Virus record (IMG/VR): IMGVR_UViG_3300031718_000014
Location: 1-56,329 of that record
Source: a virus
Direction: 5' to 3' (one strand)
Length of the DNA stretch: 56,329 nt
Part shown: positions 1 to 7,370 of the stretch, piece by piece
Layout: the number at the start of each line of letters is the position of its first letter
Numbering within the stretch: the first letter of the stretch is position 1
Program-made: the position numbers and the translations under genes
The notes under the pieces: model-generated
Told to the model about the DNA's origin: nothing
The model's database searches: none
Seen by the model: only the letters and a program-made list of their open reading frames with translations

Positions 1-127
1 GTCCGTGCACGCTGGGATGCCGTTCGTTCCGCCCACGCTTCTTACATGGCTCCCTTCCACGACGAGAGCATTGAAGACGCCATGCGGTATCTGGAAGAGT
101 TACGCAAGGTCTGTGAGGAAGGCGCGC
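1..127. repeat. Left copy of the 127-bp terminal redundancy
   Basis: Bases 1-127 are identical to 56203-56329, and the reading frame of the gene crossing the join is kept. The simplest reading is an assembly overlap of a circular or circularly permuted genome of 56,202 bp. A true short terminal repeat cannot be excluded from sequence alone. Confidence 0.95.
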
Positions 128-369
128 GCATAATGAACGACCGGATCAACGACGAGAAGAATCCCAAGATGTGCTCCGGTCCCGGCTGCAAGAAAAGCTG
201 CGAGGACCGTGTGGACGGTCGCGGTCAGAAGCATCCCGGTTACGTCTCGGTCAAGTACGTCAAGGACCCCAACCAACCTGGTATCGGTCGCAATCTCTTC
301 TTCTGCTCAGAGCTTTGCGATAACAAGTTCGCTCGCCAGCACAACGGAGCCATGGGAGGCACCCAATAG
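1..369 (+). CDS. Small zinc-binding protein before TerL (3' part; 5' part at 56128)
   Basis: This is the 3' part of a 147-residue protein whose ATG lies at 56128. Codons are in phase from base 1, and the internal ATG at 46 is probably not the start. The N-terminal half is helical and basic. The C-terminal half has a Cys-rich unit (CSGPGCKKSC) and later FFCSELC, the pattern of FCS/treble-clef zinc fingers. It sits directly upstream of terlarge terminase, where many phages carry the small terminase, but I see no clear small-terminase signature. Role in DNA recognition is inference. Confidence 0.8.
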   Translation, partial: VRARWDAVRSAHASYMAPFHDESIEDAMRYLEELRKVCEEGARIMNDRINDEKNPKMCSGPGCKKSCEDRVDGRGQKHPGYVSVKYVKDPNQPGIGRNLFFCSELCDNKFARQHNGAMGGTQ

Positions 370-380
370 ATTTCGATGCA

Positions 381-2105
381 GTGGAACGATTTCTTTCCCG
401 CTGCTCTATCCGGGACCGCGACAGTCACGTCCGCATTCCCTTCGTTCTCAATTACAATCAGAAGCTCATTCATCAAAAGGCCAAAGAGCAGTACGAATCC
501 GGCCAGCCCGTTCGCATTCTCGTAGACAAGGCCCGTCGCGTCGGTGTCTCCTCTTGGTCCGAAGGTCTTCTCTTCTGCCACTGTCTCTCACTCCCCGGTT
601 CCCACGCTATGATAGCCGCTCACGAGTTCAAATCATCCAAAGCTCTGTTCTCCATACCAATGGGCTTCGCAGACTCTGTCCCGTTCCTCAACATAGACGC
701 AGTCGAACGTGAAATGCGCTTCCCTCATCCCTCTTCCGAATCTTTAATGCAGATTATAACCGCCGGAAAGAAAACCAGTGGCAGGGGCTTTACTTTGTCG
801 GCGCTCCACATGTCGGAAGGCGCTCACTACGAATCACCGGAACCTTACATCTCCATGCTCCCCGCTGTTTCTAATCACCGCAACACTATCGTCATCATCG
901 AGACCACACCAAACGGCATGGAAGGCGAGGGCGAGCCCTTCTATCAAATGTGGATGGATGCCATCGGCGGTAAGAACGATTACATCGCGGTCTTCCTCTC
1001 CTGGACCGACGATCCCGCCTGCATCGCTCCAGAAGAGATGGCCAAAGACGCTCCCATAGACGAAGAGGAGAAGGATCTCATCAAGCGCGGTCTATCCCGT
1101 TCCCAACTGGCATGGCGTCGTATGAAGATCAACTCTCCCGAGTGTGGTGGCTTCGTAGACAACTTCCATCAGGAGTTCCCCGTCACTTGGGAAGAGTCTT
1201 TCATTACTTCCGGTATGCCCGCTTTCACTCCCGAAGAAAAGCGCTGGGCTCGCAAGAACATTCGCCCTCCCAAATGGCAAGGTTTCCTAGAACGCCGTCT
1301 CACCGGGGCGTGGGATTTCCGTGAGCATTACAAAGGCGATCTGCGTATCTGGGAGGACCCAAAGTCGGGGCATTATTATTACATCGGTCTGGACGCCGCT
1401 CGTGGTGAAGAAGGGCGGGACTTCTCCGCTTCCGTCTGTTTCGACGGCAACACAGGGCACCAAGCGTTCACCTACGCAGCGCACTGCGTCCCCGAACACT
1501 TCTCCGCTTACATGAACTCAGCTGGTCGCCGTTACAACAAAGCTATGCTCAATCCAGAACTAACTGGCGGCTACGGGTACAACGTCCTTTCTAATCTGCG
1601 CGACGCGTTCCGTTACCCCAACCTCTACTATTGGAAGGGCAAGGACGACAAAGTAGCGGGGAGCACAACTCGCCGCACGTTCGGTTTCGAGACCACCGGC
1701 CACATGCGGACCGTCCTTTTTGAAACCATGCGAGCCTCCATTCGTGAAGCTGCTGGCACTGACGGCGATTACGGCGTCACCATCTACGACGAACAACTGG
1801 CCAGCCAAATCGACCTCTCCACTCGCAAGGACACTCGTATCGACGTAGAGAAGGGTCACGACGACATTCTGTTCGGTGCTATGCTAGCTAACATCGCCAT
1901 GAAGCACTGGGCTCCTCCTCGCAATCCCAATCCTTCCCGTGGCAAGGACGCCGAAGAAGAACGCGCTGCTTTACAGAAAATGCGCGATGACGGTTACGTG
2001 GTGGAAGACGATCACAAGCACGCGCTACAGCGTCATCACGACAAGATCGCCCGGTCCATCAAGTCTTATCGTAGCGACCGGGAATTGGAAATGGAGGAAG
2101 TCTAA
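381..2105 (+). CDS. terL: Terminase large subunit
   Basis: ATP-driven DNA-packaging motor and genome-cleaving nuclease, 574 residues. A Walker A-like segment DKARRVGVSS is at about residues 49-58, a Walker B-like LHMSEGA at about 142-148, and a coupling motif ETTPNG at about 174-179. The RNase H-like nuclease part begins at YYYIGLDAARGEEGRD (about residue 335) and ends with GHDDILFGAMLANIA. The only canonical start in frame is GTG 381. There is no Shine-Dalgarno at usual spacing from it; GGGAGG at 354-359 is better placed for an ATA at 366, so the exact start is open. The stop overlaps the next ATG by one base. Confidence 0.95.
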   Translation: MERFLSRCSIRDRDSHVRIPFVLNYNQKLIHQKAKEQYESGQPVRILVDKARRVGVSSWSEGLLFCHCLSLPGSHAMIAAHEFKSSKALFSIPMGFADSVPFLNIDAVEREMRFPHPSSESLMQIITAGKKTSGRGFTLSALHMSEGAHYESPEPYISMLPAVSNHRNTIVIIETTPNGMEGEGEPFYQMWMDAIGGKNDYIAVFLSWTDDPACIAPEEMAKDAPIDEEEKDLIKRGLSRSQLAWRRMKINSPECGGFVDNFHQEFPVTWEESFITSGMPAFTPEEKRWARKNIRPPKWQGFLERRLTGAWDFREHYKGDLRIWEDPKSGHYYYIGLDAARGEEGRDFSASVCFDGNTGHQAFTYAAHCVPEHFSAYMNSAGRRYNKAMLNPELTGGYGYNVLSNLRDAFRYPNLYYWKGKDDKVAGSTTRRTFGFETTGHMRTVLFETMRASIREAAGTDGDYGVTIYDEQLASQIDLSTRKDTRIDVEKGHDDILFGAMLANIAMKHWAPPRNPNPSRGKDAEEERAALQKMRDDGYVVEDDHKHALQRHHDKIARSIKSYRSDRELEMEEV

Positions 2106-2554
2106 TGTCCGAAGCCACTAAGAAAGCCCAGCAGATAGAACTTATGTGGCGTTACTTTTATCAACAGGGCAGCCTTCCAACGGAACTTACCAACGCGGAA
2201 CTGAAGGTAGCGGTTCCACGAACAATCGACATAATGGTCATGCAGCTCATCACTCACATAGCCGGTGAACGCGTGGAAGAAATCCGCTATCCTCTGGATT
2301 GGTGGCAAGCTATCCGTGAACGCTGGCTGCCTGTATTCTGGCTGCGTCTCTATCCGGTCAAATATAAACACTGGAAGATGGACTTTCTCTATCCCAAGAT
2401 CAGGACTTCCGAAGAACCAATGATCGCTCTTTACCACAACAGGGGACCGGCAGGTTATCCTCACTGGGAAGACGAAAAGGTAATCTACAGAAAGAAACGG
2501 GACGGCGTACCTGCTTGGTTGTGGGTACTACTTTCTGTTCCAGAGGAGGATTAA
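2105..2554 (+). CDS. Hypothetical protein between TerL and portal
   Basis: A 149-residue protein starting in a TAATG overlap with terL, so probably translationally coupled. It is rich in Trp and Tyr (for example DWWQAIRERWLPVFWLRLYP near residues 65-84). No signal peptide or catalytic motif is visible. Position suggests a packaging or head-assembly accessory role; family not recognised. Confidence 0.85.
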   Translation: MSEATKKAQQIELMWRYFYQQGSLPTELTNAELKVAVPRTIDIMVMQLITHIAGERVEEIRYPLDWWQAIRERWLPVFWLRLYPVKYKHWKMDFLYPKIRTSEEPMIALYHNRGPAGYPHWEDEKVIYRKKRDGVPAWLWVLLSVPEED

Positions 2555-2974
2555 GTGCCCGCACACACTATCGACCTGAACGATCCCAAGACCATCGCTC
2601 GCCTTCTAACCTGCTTGGTTATTCATCGTGGCGGCGAGATTCGCATTCCCGCTGCCGCTTACGATTCCTATGAGCGGGGTAGACTTCTCTTGGTGGACTA
2701 TGATAGAGATAAGGGCGACCTTGTGCTCCGCTCCACCTCGGACTTCGGTCGGGTTGTTGTCGTGCCCCCGGAAAACTCGCAATGGTTAAGACCACAAGAG
2801 GAAATCCCCCGAGAGAGATCGCGAGTCCAAGCCGAGCAGTCGGCGGCTCGCCGGATCGTCCGCTCCGACGAAGAGTTAGCGGAGTTCGAGGAGATGAGGG
2901 AGAAGGAAGCGCAGCTAGCCCGCGAGTCCAAAGAGGGATCGCTCCCCAGAGTGCCGTTCCACACAAAGCAGTAA
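2555..2974 (+). CDS. Hypothetical protein with charged C-terminal helix
   Basis: 139 residues, GTG start immediately after the previous stop with an AGAGGAGG ribosome site. The first 75 residues look globular; the last 60 are strongly charged and likely helical (SDEELAEFEEMREKEAQ). The following coding stretch starts in the -1 frame right at this stop codon without a usual start codon; see the finding on 2555-3430. Confidence 0.75.
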   Translation: MPAHTIDLNDPKTIARLLTCLVIHRGGEIRIPAAAYDSYERGRLLLVDYDRDKGDLVLRSTSDFGRVVVVPPENSQWLRPQEEIPRERSRVQAEQSAARRIVRSDEELAEFEEMREKEAQLARESKEGSLPRVPFHTKQ

Positions 2975-3270
2975 AAAAGAATCCCCGTGTCGTCTGGGGT
3001 GAAATCTGGGCCGACTTCTCCATCCGTCGTGAAAAGGATCGTACTTCTGCTTATCTTAATCTTCTTCGTCATCTTTCCGACTCTGGTAGTATCCTTGTTC
3101 CTGAACTTGTTTCTCCCAAGGACTTCGCGGACCTTGTCATCCATATTGAATCGTTTGTCAAAGCGGATACTGGAGCGAGAGAAGGTTCGGCTATCGAAGC
3201 CGTCCAACGCTTTCTCAACGGAGACTCCAACGACAAGCCAAAGCAATCCGGTTCCATTAGGGTCCAGTAA
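2971..3270 (+). CDS. Hypothetical protein, start codon unclear
   Basis: This frame shows the genome's usual codon pattern (pyrimidine third bases, Gly/Ala/Asp/Glu codons) from about 2971 to the TAA at 3268-3270, about 100 residues with an amphipathic segment IEAVQRFLNG near the end. No ATG, GTG or TTG occurs in this frame near 2971. The only canonical start is ATG 2782, which lacks a ribosome site and would overlap the previous gene by 193 bases. Rare initiation, -1 frameshifting from the previous gene, or an indel in the A-run at 2973-2978 are all possible. Confidence 0.6.
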   Translation, partial: VKKNPRVVWGEIWADFSIRREKDRTSAYLNLLRHLSDSGSILVPELVSPKDFADLVIHIESFVKADTGAREGSAIEAVQRFLNGDSNDKPKQSGSIRVQ

Positions 3271-3430
3271 TCCCGATCTGGCACCGCCCTGTTCCCACTG
3301 CGGACAGCCGATGCAGAAGAACACCGCTGTTTCTACTCCCTACGTCACCCAATTCATCTGTGCTTGCATGGGCACCGTTCACTTCGTTAACATTCACAAG
3401 GGAGACAAGACGCGAGAGGGTAAAACCTAA
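3260..3430 (+). CDS. Small zinc-ribbon protein, start codon unclear
   Basis: Coding pattern resumes in a different frame around 3260 and ends in TAATG overlapping the portal start. It reads a zinc-ribbon-like unit: CSHCGQPM, then FICACMGTVHF. No canonical start lies near 3260. Upstream in the same frame is a long hydrophobic reading frame (from 2987) that looks like an antiphase shadow of the previous gene. Together with its neighbour this is the same start-codon problem; the 54 C-terminal residues themselves look genuine. Confidence 0.5.
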   Translation, partial: GSSNPDLAPPCSHCGQPMQKNTAVSTPYVTQFICACMGTVHFVNIHKGDKTREGKT

Positions 3431-4926
3431 TGGCTTTCACTGTCTTCCGCACTAGCAAGGGCGCTTCTCCCGAGCACACACCAGCCGATTCCGGTTCCGA
3501 GAAGGACCTTCGTTCCCGTCAGATAGATGAGTTGTGTCGGCTCTCTGACAACGCTCGCCGTGAGTTCTACGGTCCCAACCACGACGAAGACACTCGCCAA
3601 TTCTACAACCTTCTGGACAAGACCCGCCGCACCCCCACCTTTCGTCCGAAGATCAGCGCCCCTCAATTGCAAGTCCTTCTTCTCTCCGAGGCCGGAGACT
3701 TGACCGATAGCAGAGTCCGAGTCACTATCAACCATAAAGAGAATGGACGAGACAAAGAGCGCGAGCGAGCTTTTCAGGAGCATTGGCGACAGGAACAGTT
3801 CGATTTTGCCCTTCTCCAGTCGAAGATTTACTCTCAGTTCGCGGGCACTGCATTCATACAAGTTGGCTTCGATCCCCTGGCTAGACGTGGCGATGGCTCT
3901 GTCTGGATGGCAGCAAGGGAGCAGCGTTCCGTCTACTGCGACACAATTAGTCCTTGGCCAAACCATTGGAGCTGGCAAGTCGTAGAAGACCTGATGTACC
4001 TAGACGAGATCAAGCTGCGGTATCCAGACCGCGCCGATCAGATTAAGCCTCGCACAGCCAAAGCAGAACAACTGGCCGGGCCTCCTGCTGGCGGCATCGA
4101 GATGCCTCCCGGTCCCATGAGTGTGACCGTTCGTGGTCTGCCGGGTGGTGAGCAGTACAGCACAGACGGTGTTCTATCGGTCCGCACTCTGTTTGCCAAA
4201 GACTCTTCCATTGTCGAGCCGACCGACGCTCAAGTGGCCGCATTCGAGAAGCGCAACATGGTAGTGCCGAAGTATTTGCCGAAGTATCCTCTCGGTCGGA
4301 TGATCGTAGACTGCGAAGGCACCATTCTAGTAGACGGCCACTCCTGGGTTCCACTCGGTCTCATGTGGCCAGCCATCCCGGTCTGGTCCATGCCACCGTG
4401 GGACAACGTGTGGTGCCCGCCTCCGTCCAAATACAGCCGGTCGTTGCAAGAAGCAGGCGAACGCATGATGAGTCAGACTGAAGAGAACGCGCGACGCCTG
4501 AACAACGGCATGATCGTGATTAACGCCGCTTCCGACCTGACCGCTGATTCTGTCGGCGGTATGCCCGGTGAGATTCTGGTGATCTCCGCTAACTCTCCTC
4601 AGAACGCAGTAGAGATCAAGTACCCTGCTCCCATGCCCGCTCAGATGATCCAACTTCCTCAGACCTACTTCGCATTCCAGAAAGAATTGCAAGGTTTCAC
4701 TGCCGCACGCCAAGGGAATCCCGGTGCTGGTAACGTGGGCTCCGATCTATTTGATTCTGCCGTTAGTCAGTCTCAATCCATCACTCGCTTGCGATCCAAG
4801 CTGTTTAGTTACAGTGTCCAGAAAGCCGCCGAACTGGTCTTCTACACAATGTGCAAGTTCTACAAGAATCCTCGGCACTTCTATTCCAATTTAGCCCGTC
4901 AAGTCCCGGAGCAGAAATCCGCATGA
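3430..4926 (+). CDS. Portal protein
   Basis: 498 residues. The portal is the dodecameric ring at the capsid vertex through which DNA is pumped by TerL. N-terminal region holds RPKISAPQLQVLLLSEAGDL (about residues 76-95), a typical portal wing segment, followed by the mixed stem/clip region and a long C-terminal helical part (QTYFAFQKELQGFTAARQGNP about 410-430). Length and place, three genes after terL and before the scaffold, agree. The ATG starts in TAATG overlap with the zinc-ribbon gene, and the TGA overlaps the next ATG. Confidence 0.85.
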   Translation: MAFTVFRTSKGASPEHTPADSGSEKDLRSRQIDELCRLSDNARREFYGPNHDEDTRQFYNLLDKTRRTPTFRPKISAPQLQVLLLSEAGDLTDSRVRVTINHKENGRDKERERAFQEHWRQEQFDFALLQSKIYSQFAGTAFIQVGFDPLARRGDGSVWMAAREQRSVYCDTISPWPNHWSWQVVEDLMYLDEIKLRYPDRADQIKPRTAKAEQLAGPPAGGIEMPPGPMSVTVRGLPGGEQYSTDGVLSVRTLFAKDSSIVEPTDAQVAAFEKRNMVVPKYLPKYPLGRMIVDCEGTILVDGHSWVPLGLMWPAIPVWSMPPWDNVWCPPPSKYSRSLQEAGERMMSQTEENARRLNNGMIVINAASDLTADSVGGMPGEILVISANSPQNAVEIKYPAPMPAQMIQLPQTYFAFQKELQGFTAARQGNPGAGNVGSDLFDSAVSQSQSITRLRSKLFSYSVQKAAELVFYTMCKFYKNPRHFYSNLARQVPEQKSA

Positions 4927-5273
4927 GCGACCCATCAAATCCGTTTGCCGGTCTGTTAGAGAAAATCAACTCCAGTCCAGACGATAACCAAGACGGCAAA
5001 CAGACTGGGGGCGGTGACTCCTCTCGTCCTGACAAAGTCACATGGCAGCCTGACGAAGCCTCTGAGGACTATGATGTTCGCTTATCCGATGGTTCTATTC
5101 GCCCGCAGTCTGAGTCCGCTCTGCGTTCCATGGTCATTGAGCTTCGTAAGGCCAATTTGATCGACGCTCGTCACGCTCTGATGATGCTGGACATCCCGGA
5201 CGCGGACGAGATCGCAGATGCATTGGAGAAAGAATTACAACTCAGTGCGTTGGCAAAGTTGCAGAGAAAATGA
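4923..5273 (+). CDS. Hypothetical head-region protein with a recoded 3' end
   Basis: 116 residues starting in an ATGA overlap with portal. Acidic, disordered N-terminus, then a helical C-terminus ending KELQLSALAKLQRK. The last 14 codons plus stop (5229-5273) are repeated in recoded form at 5711-5755 behind the antisense endonuclease gene. The downstream copy keeps the ATGA overlap with the next gene, so it is taken as the original 3' end and this copy as one brought in with the endonuclease. Confidence 0.85.
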   Translation: MSDPSNPFAGLLEKINSSPDDNQDGKQTGGGDSSRPDKVTWQPDEASEDYDVRLSDGSIRPQSESALRSMVIELRKANLIDARHALMMLDIPDADEIADALEKELQLSALAKLQRK

Positions 5274-5710
5274 TTCAGCAGAACTTTCCCCAAAAGGCTG
5301 CTCGTCCTTTGTCAATTGCGTCGCGTCTGTTCTTTTTGTTGTTTCCAAGAAAGAGATGTTCTGGATTCACGCAGAGCGGATTGTCGCAAGTGTGGAGCAC
5401 CAATTTGTTTTTGGGGATGGCTCCAAAATGAATAACCCAAGAAACGTGGTGTGCCCAGTGATTCCTTTTTCTGTTGGGGGCTCCCATGGCAATGAGTCCG
5501 TAGTGATCGTTCGTGGCTCCGATCCAAAACCAACAGCCCTCTGTTTTGTAAACGAACTTCCAGAACCTCTCAGCCACGGGAGTGGCGCGGCATTTATTGC
5601 TGCAAAAGTTGGCTTGGCCGTTTCTGACTTGATAAGGTTTACATTGGAAAGGGCGTTTACATCTTTTACATATTCTGGTTATTGGCATGAGCAAGTATAC
5701 TCTCTTTAGT
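5229..5710. mobile_element. HNH insertion unit carrying a replacement gene end
   Basis: A unit of 482 bp: 45 bp of recoded host-gene 3' end plus stop, then an antisense HNH endonuclease gene (5275-5688) and its leader. Removing 5229-5710 restores a continuous upstream gene whose TGA overlaps the next ATG (5752), the normal spacing in this operon. Of the 14 codons 12 specify the same residue, yet the DNA matches at only about 31 of 45 positions, mostly differing at third bases. Confidence 0.75.
5275..5688 (-). CDS. HNH homing endonuclease with N-terminal zinc finger (element 1)
   Basis: 137 residues, antisense to the head genes. N-terminus has CKRCKRPFQC and NFCSNKC, an FCS-type zinc finger likely for DNA binding. 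The C-terminal HNH_3-type core reads LHTCDNPLCVNPEHLFLGNN. Start chosen at ATG 5688, before the zinc finger. The stop abuts the stop of the upstream plus-strand gene, tail to tail, as in elements 2 and 3. Predicted to cut an allele lacking the insertion and so spread itself. Confidence 0.85.
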   Translation of the reverse strand: MPITRICKRCKRPFQCKPYQVRNGQANFCSNKCRATPVAERFWKFVYKTEGCWFWIGATNDHYGLIAMGAPNRKRNHWAHHVSWVIHFGAIPKNKLVLHTCDNPLCVNPEHLFLGNNKKNRRDAIDKGRAAFWGKFC

Positions 5711-5755
5711 AAGGAGATGCAACTGGCTGCATTGGCCAAGCTCCAACGCAAATGA
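5711..5755 (+). pseudogene. Stranded original 3' end of the 4923-5273 gene
   Basis: Reads KEMQLAALAKLQRK then TGA, in the sense of the operon, with no start of its own. It matches residues 103-116 of the gene upstream of the endonuclease. Its stop overlaps the ATG of the next gene as ATGA, the junction style of neighbouring genes, which marks it as the ancestral gene end. Confidence 0.75.
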
Positions 5756-5934
5756 CTAACGATTTCTTTCCTCCCGACAACACTTACCGTTCCGTCTCTT
5801 ACGCTGCTCGCTTCTTTGGCCGAGCTGAGCGCACTATTCGCTACTGGGCTCAGTTCGGAGTATTCGCCACTCTCAACATCCCTACCTTCAAAGATCGGAA
5901 GGGCCGCTTGTGGATACGCATTCCCTCTGACTAG
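5752..5934 (+). CDS. Small helix-turn-helix (MerR/excisionase-like) protein
   Basis: 60 residues. The central part (YRSVSYAARFFGRAERTIRYW) looks like a MerR-type winged helix-turn-helix recognition unit. Start in an ATGA overlap with the stranded gene end at 5753-5755. It ends at TAG 5932-5934, but coding character continues in the same frame past this amber codon to 6261. DNA-binding is inferred; in head modules such proteins may be small-terminase or regulatory factors. Confidence 0.7.
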   Translation: MTNDFFPPDNTYRSVSYAARFFGRAERTIRYWAQFGVFATLNIPTFKDRKGRLWIRIPSD

Positions 5935-5997
5935 TATCTGTACTCCGGCAACACCTACATTGACACTCCCCCTTACCCAGCCTTCATACTCCCACTC

Positions 5998-6261
5998 GTG
6001 CAGCAGCAGAATCAATCTACTAGTTTCGAGTTACTCTCTATCGACCCTTTGTACGACTCTGAAGGTTGGCGCTACGTCGAAGTAGCCGTCAACGGGGTGC
6101 GTGCTCTCCCATTCGCGTTCCACAAGACCGTGGCTTCCCAGTTCCCAACCGAAGACAGTCTGATGGCGTACCTCTGTCGTCAGGCCAAGACCATGATCGA
6201 ACGCTATGGTGATGCACGCAATCCCAAAATTCCCGATGCAAGGGAAGGAAGAGTCAACTGA
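5998..6261 (+). CDS. Hypothetical protein, coding signal extends upstream of GTG start
   Basis: 87 residues from GTG 5998, the first canonical start. The codons between the amber stop at 5932 and 5998 (reading SGNTYIDTPPYPAFILP) also have strong coding bias in the same frame. The real protein therefore begins near 5935, by CTG 5938, by restart after the stop, or by amber readthrough from the HTH gene. No recognised family; residues after 20 look globular (GWRYVEVAVNGVRALPFAF). Confidence 0.65.
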   Translation: MQQQNQSTSFELLSIDPLYDSEGWRYVEVAVNGVRALPFAFHKTVASQFPTEDSLMAYLCRQAKTMIERYGDARNPKIPDAREGRVN

Positions 6262-6291
6262 TGGGTCAACTTCATAACAGGAGCAATACTC

Positions 6292-6369
6292 ATGGCCAAG
6301 CGTGGAGGCAGTATGCGTGGTAGGCACATGGGAAAGACTTCCACCCGTCGAGGGGGAAAGCGGTACTAA
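6292..6369 (+). CDS. 25-residue basic peptide ending GGKRY
   Basis: ATG 6292 with AGGAG eight bases upstream. 25 residues, almost all Lys, Arg, Gly, Ser or His, ending RRGGKRY. The final 11 nucleotides, including the stop, match the end of the small gene at 18794-18955. Strongly basic composition suggests nucleic-acid binding, perhaps packaged with DNA (inference). A hairpin spans the stop codon. Confidence 0.55.
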   Translation: MAKRGGSMRGRHMGKTSTRRGGKRY

Positions 6370-6380
6370 CGCAGTACCGC
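6360..6380 (+). repeat. Hairpin over the stop of the 25-residue gene
   Basis: GCGGTACT (6360-6367), loop aacgc, AGTACCGC (6373-6380): an 8-bp perfect stem. A second AGTACCG follows at 6385. There is no T-tract, so it is more likely an mRNA processing or stabilising structure than a terminator. Confidence 0.5.
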
Positions 6381-6447
6381 TGGCAGTACCGTCAAGGGGG
6401 ACTCTCCTCTCAGTGTGAGGATGACCTTGGCAGAAAGGAGTCCAACG

Positions 6448-6489
6448 ATGGCGCGACGCAGACATCGGCGCGGCGGAAAACGGAAGTAG
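6448..6489 (+). CDS. Possible 13-residue arginine-rich peptide
   Basis: ATG 6448 preceded by AGAAAGGAG at good spacing; reads MARRRHRRGGKRK then TAG. Too short to trust on its own, but the ribosome site and the shared GGKR tail with the genes at 6292 and 18794 support it. Codons after the amber stop to about 6590 keep some coding character (SDTKHGDWGGENITLPLP), so it may be the start of something longer or decayed. Confidence 0.35.
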   Translation: MARRRHRRGGKRK

Positions 6490-6596
6490 CTGCTGCCGAA
6501 CAATCGAAAGTCTCAGGTGGATTCGGATACGAAGCACGGGGATTGGGGCGGCGAAAATATCACGCTGCCCCTTCCGAGTAACAAAGGAGAACAAGG

Positions 6597-6797
6597 ATGC
6601 CTGACAAATTTAATGCCGGAAAGTACACAGAGTTGCTCACTCCCGTAGACGAAGAGGGCAATCGCACTAAGAACGATCCCCCGACCGCTAACCCTCCTCA
6701 AGAGATCGACCCCCCGGACCCGATGGGCCTGATGCACGGTCTGGATAAGGGAAACCGCTTGGCTAAGGACGGAAAGGCTCGACGCGACCGGAGTTAA
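6597..6797 (+). CDS. Small hydrophilic protein
   Basis: 66 residues, ATG with AAAGGAG upstream. Pro- and Asp-rich middle (PPTANPPQEIDPPDP) and basic end; probably disordered. The TAA is directly followed by the next ATG. Function unknown; virion-gene neighbourhood. Confidence 0.7.
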   Translation: MPDKFNAGKYTELLTPVDEEGNRTKNDPPTANPPQEIDPPDPMGLMHGLDKGNRLAKDGKARRDRS

Positions 6798-6926
6798 ATG
6801 GCAGGTACTCCATCATCGAACGAAACAAGGGCACTTGCTGCGCGAGCGATGACTCGTAGAGCAAGACGCCGACAGTTGTTCGAGGATCAACGTAAGGCAG
6901 TACGTAGTTCGGGGAAGAGAAAGTAG
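6798..6926 (+). CDS. Small basic protein (42 residues)
   Basis: ATG directly after the preceding stop and TAG directly before the next ATG, so tightly coupled. Helical, Arg/Ala-rich (RALAARAMTRRARRRQLFEDQ), ending SSGKRK, similar to the GGKR tails of the other tiny basic genes. Likely nucleic-acid-binding; function unknown. Confidence 0.6.
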   Translation: MAGTPSSNETRALAARAMTRRARRRQLFEDQRKAVRSSGKRK

Positions 6927-7346
6927 ATGGGAGCTTTCAATCCACAAGCGCTTCTGCAAATGCTCTCCGCTCGCGGTGGCGGCGCGGTCCCCGGTCAGCC
7001 CGGTCCCACCTCCACAGGCACCGGCTCTGGGGACGAAGCTGTGGGCAACGCTTCTACTCAGTTGCAGGGCGCTAATCCTGAATACGCTCTCAAGGAGATC
7101 ATGGACGTGAAGCAGCGGGTGGTGAATAACATCACTACTCTGGCGTTCCGTGTTCCCTCTGCATCCCGTGCGTTGAGTTCAATCCTTAAAGGATTGGACG
7201 CCGCGATCAAAGAGTTGCAGAACGCCCAATCCACCATGCAAGCCATCGGTGGCCCGGTCAATCTCAGTGCAATTCCGCGTCCCTCGCCACCGGGAGGATC
7301 ATCTCTCCCGTCACCGGGGGCGACCCCCAGTTCGCAAGGATTCTAG
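6927..7346 (+). CDS. Hypothetical virion-region protein
   Basis: 139 residues. Gly/Pro/Ser-rich N- and C-termini flank a helical middle (YALKEIMDVKQRVVNNITTL, then SSILKGLDAAIKELQNAQST). Starts immediately after the preceding TAG. Sits just before the scaffold gene; perhaps a head-completion or minor structural protein (inference). Confidence 0.75.
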   Translation: MGAFNPQALLQMLSARGGGAVPGQPGPTSTGTGSGDEAVGNASTQLQGANPEYALKEIMDVKQRVVNNITTLAFRVPSASRALSSILKGLDAAIKELQNAQSTMQAIGGPVNLSAIPRPSPPGGSSLPSPGATPSSQGF

Positions 7347-7370
7347 CTGTAAGGAGAAGGAGTCAACACA

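Noticed and set aside
2987-3260. Transmembrane protein frame (long hydrophobic run)
   Set aside because: The codon pattern favours the other frame over this stretch; the hydrophobic run is a shadow of pyrimidine-rich codons.
5932-6489. Genome-wide TAG reassignment, prompted by amber codons with coding sequence beyond
   Set aside because: Many well-defined genes, such as 1-369, 7371-8186 and 11706-14870, end normally at TAG.
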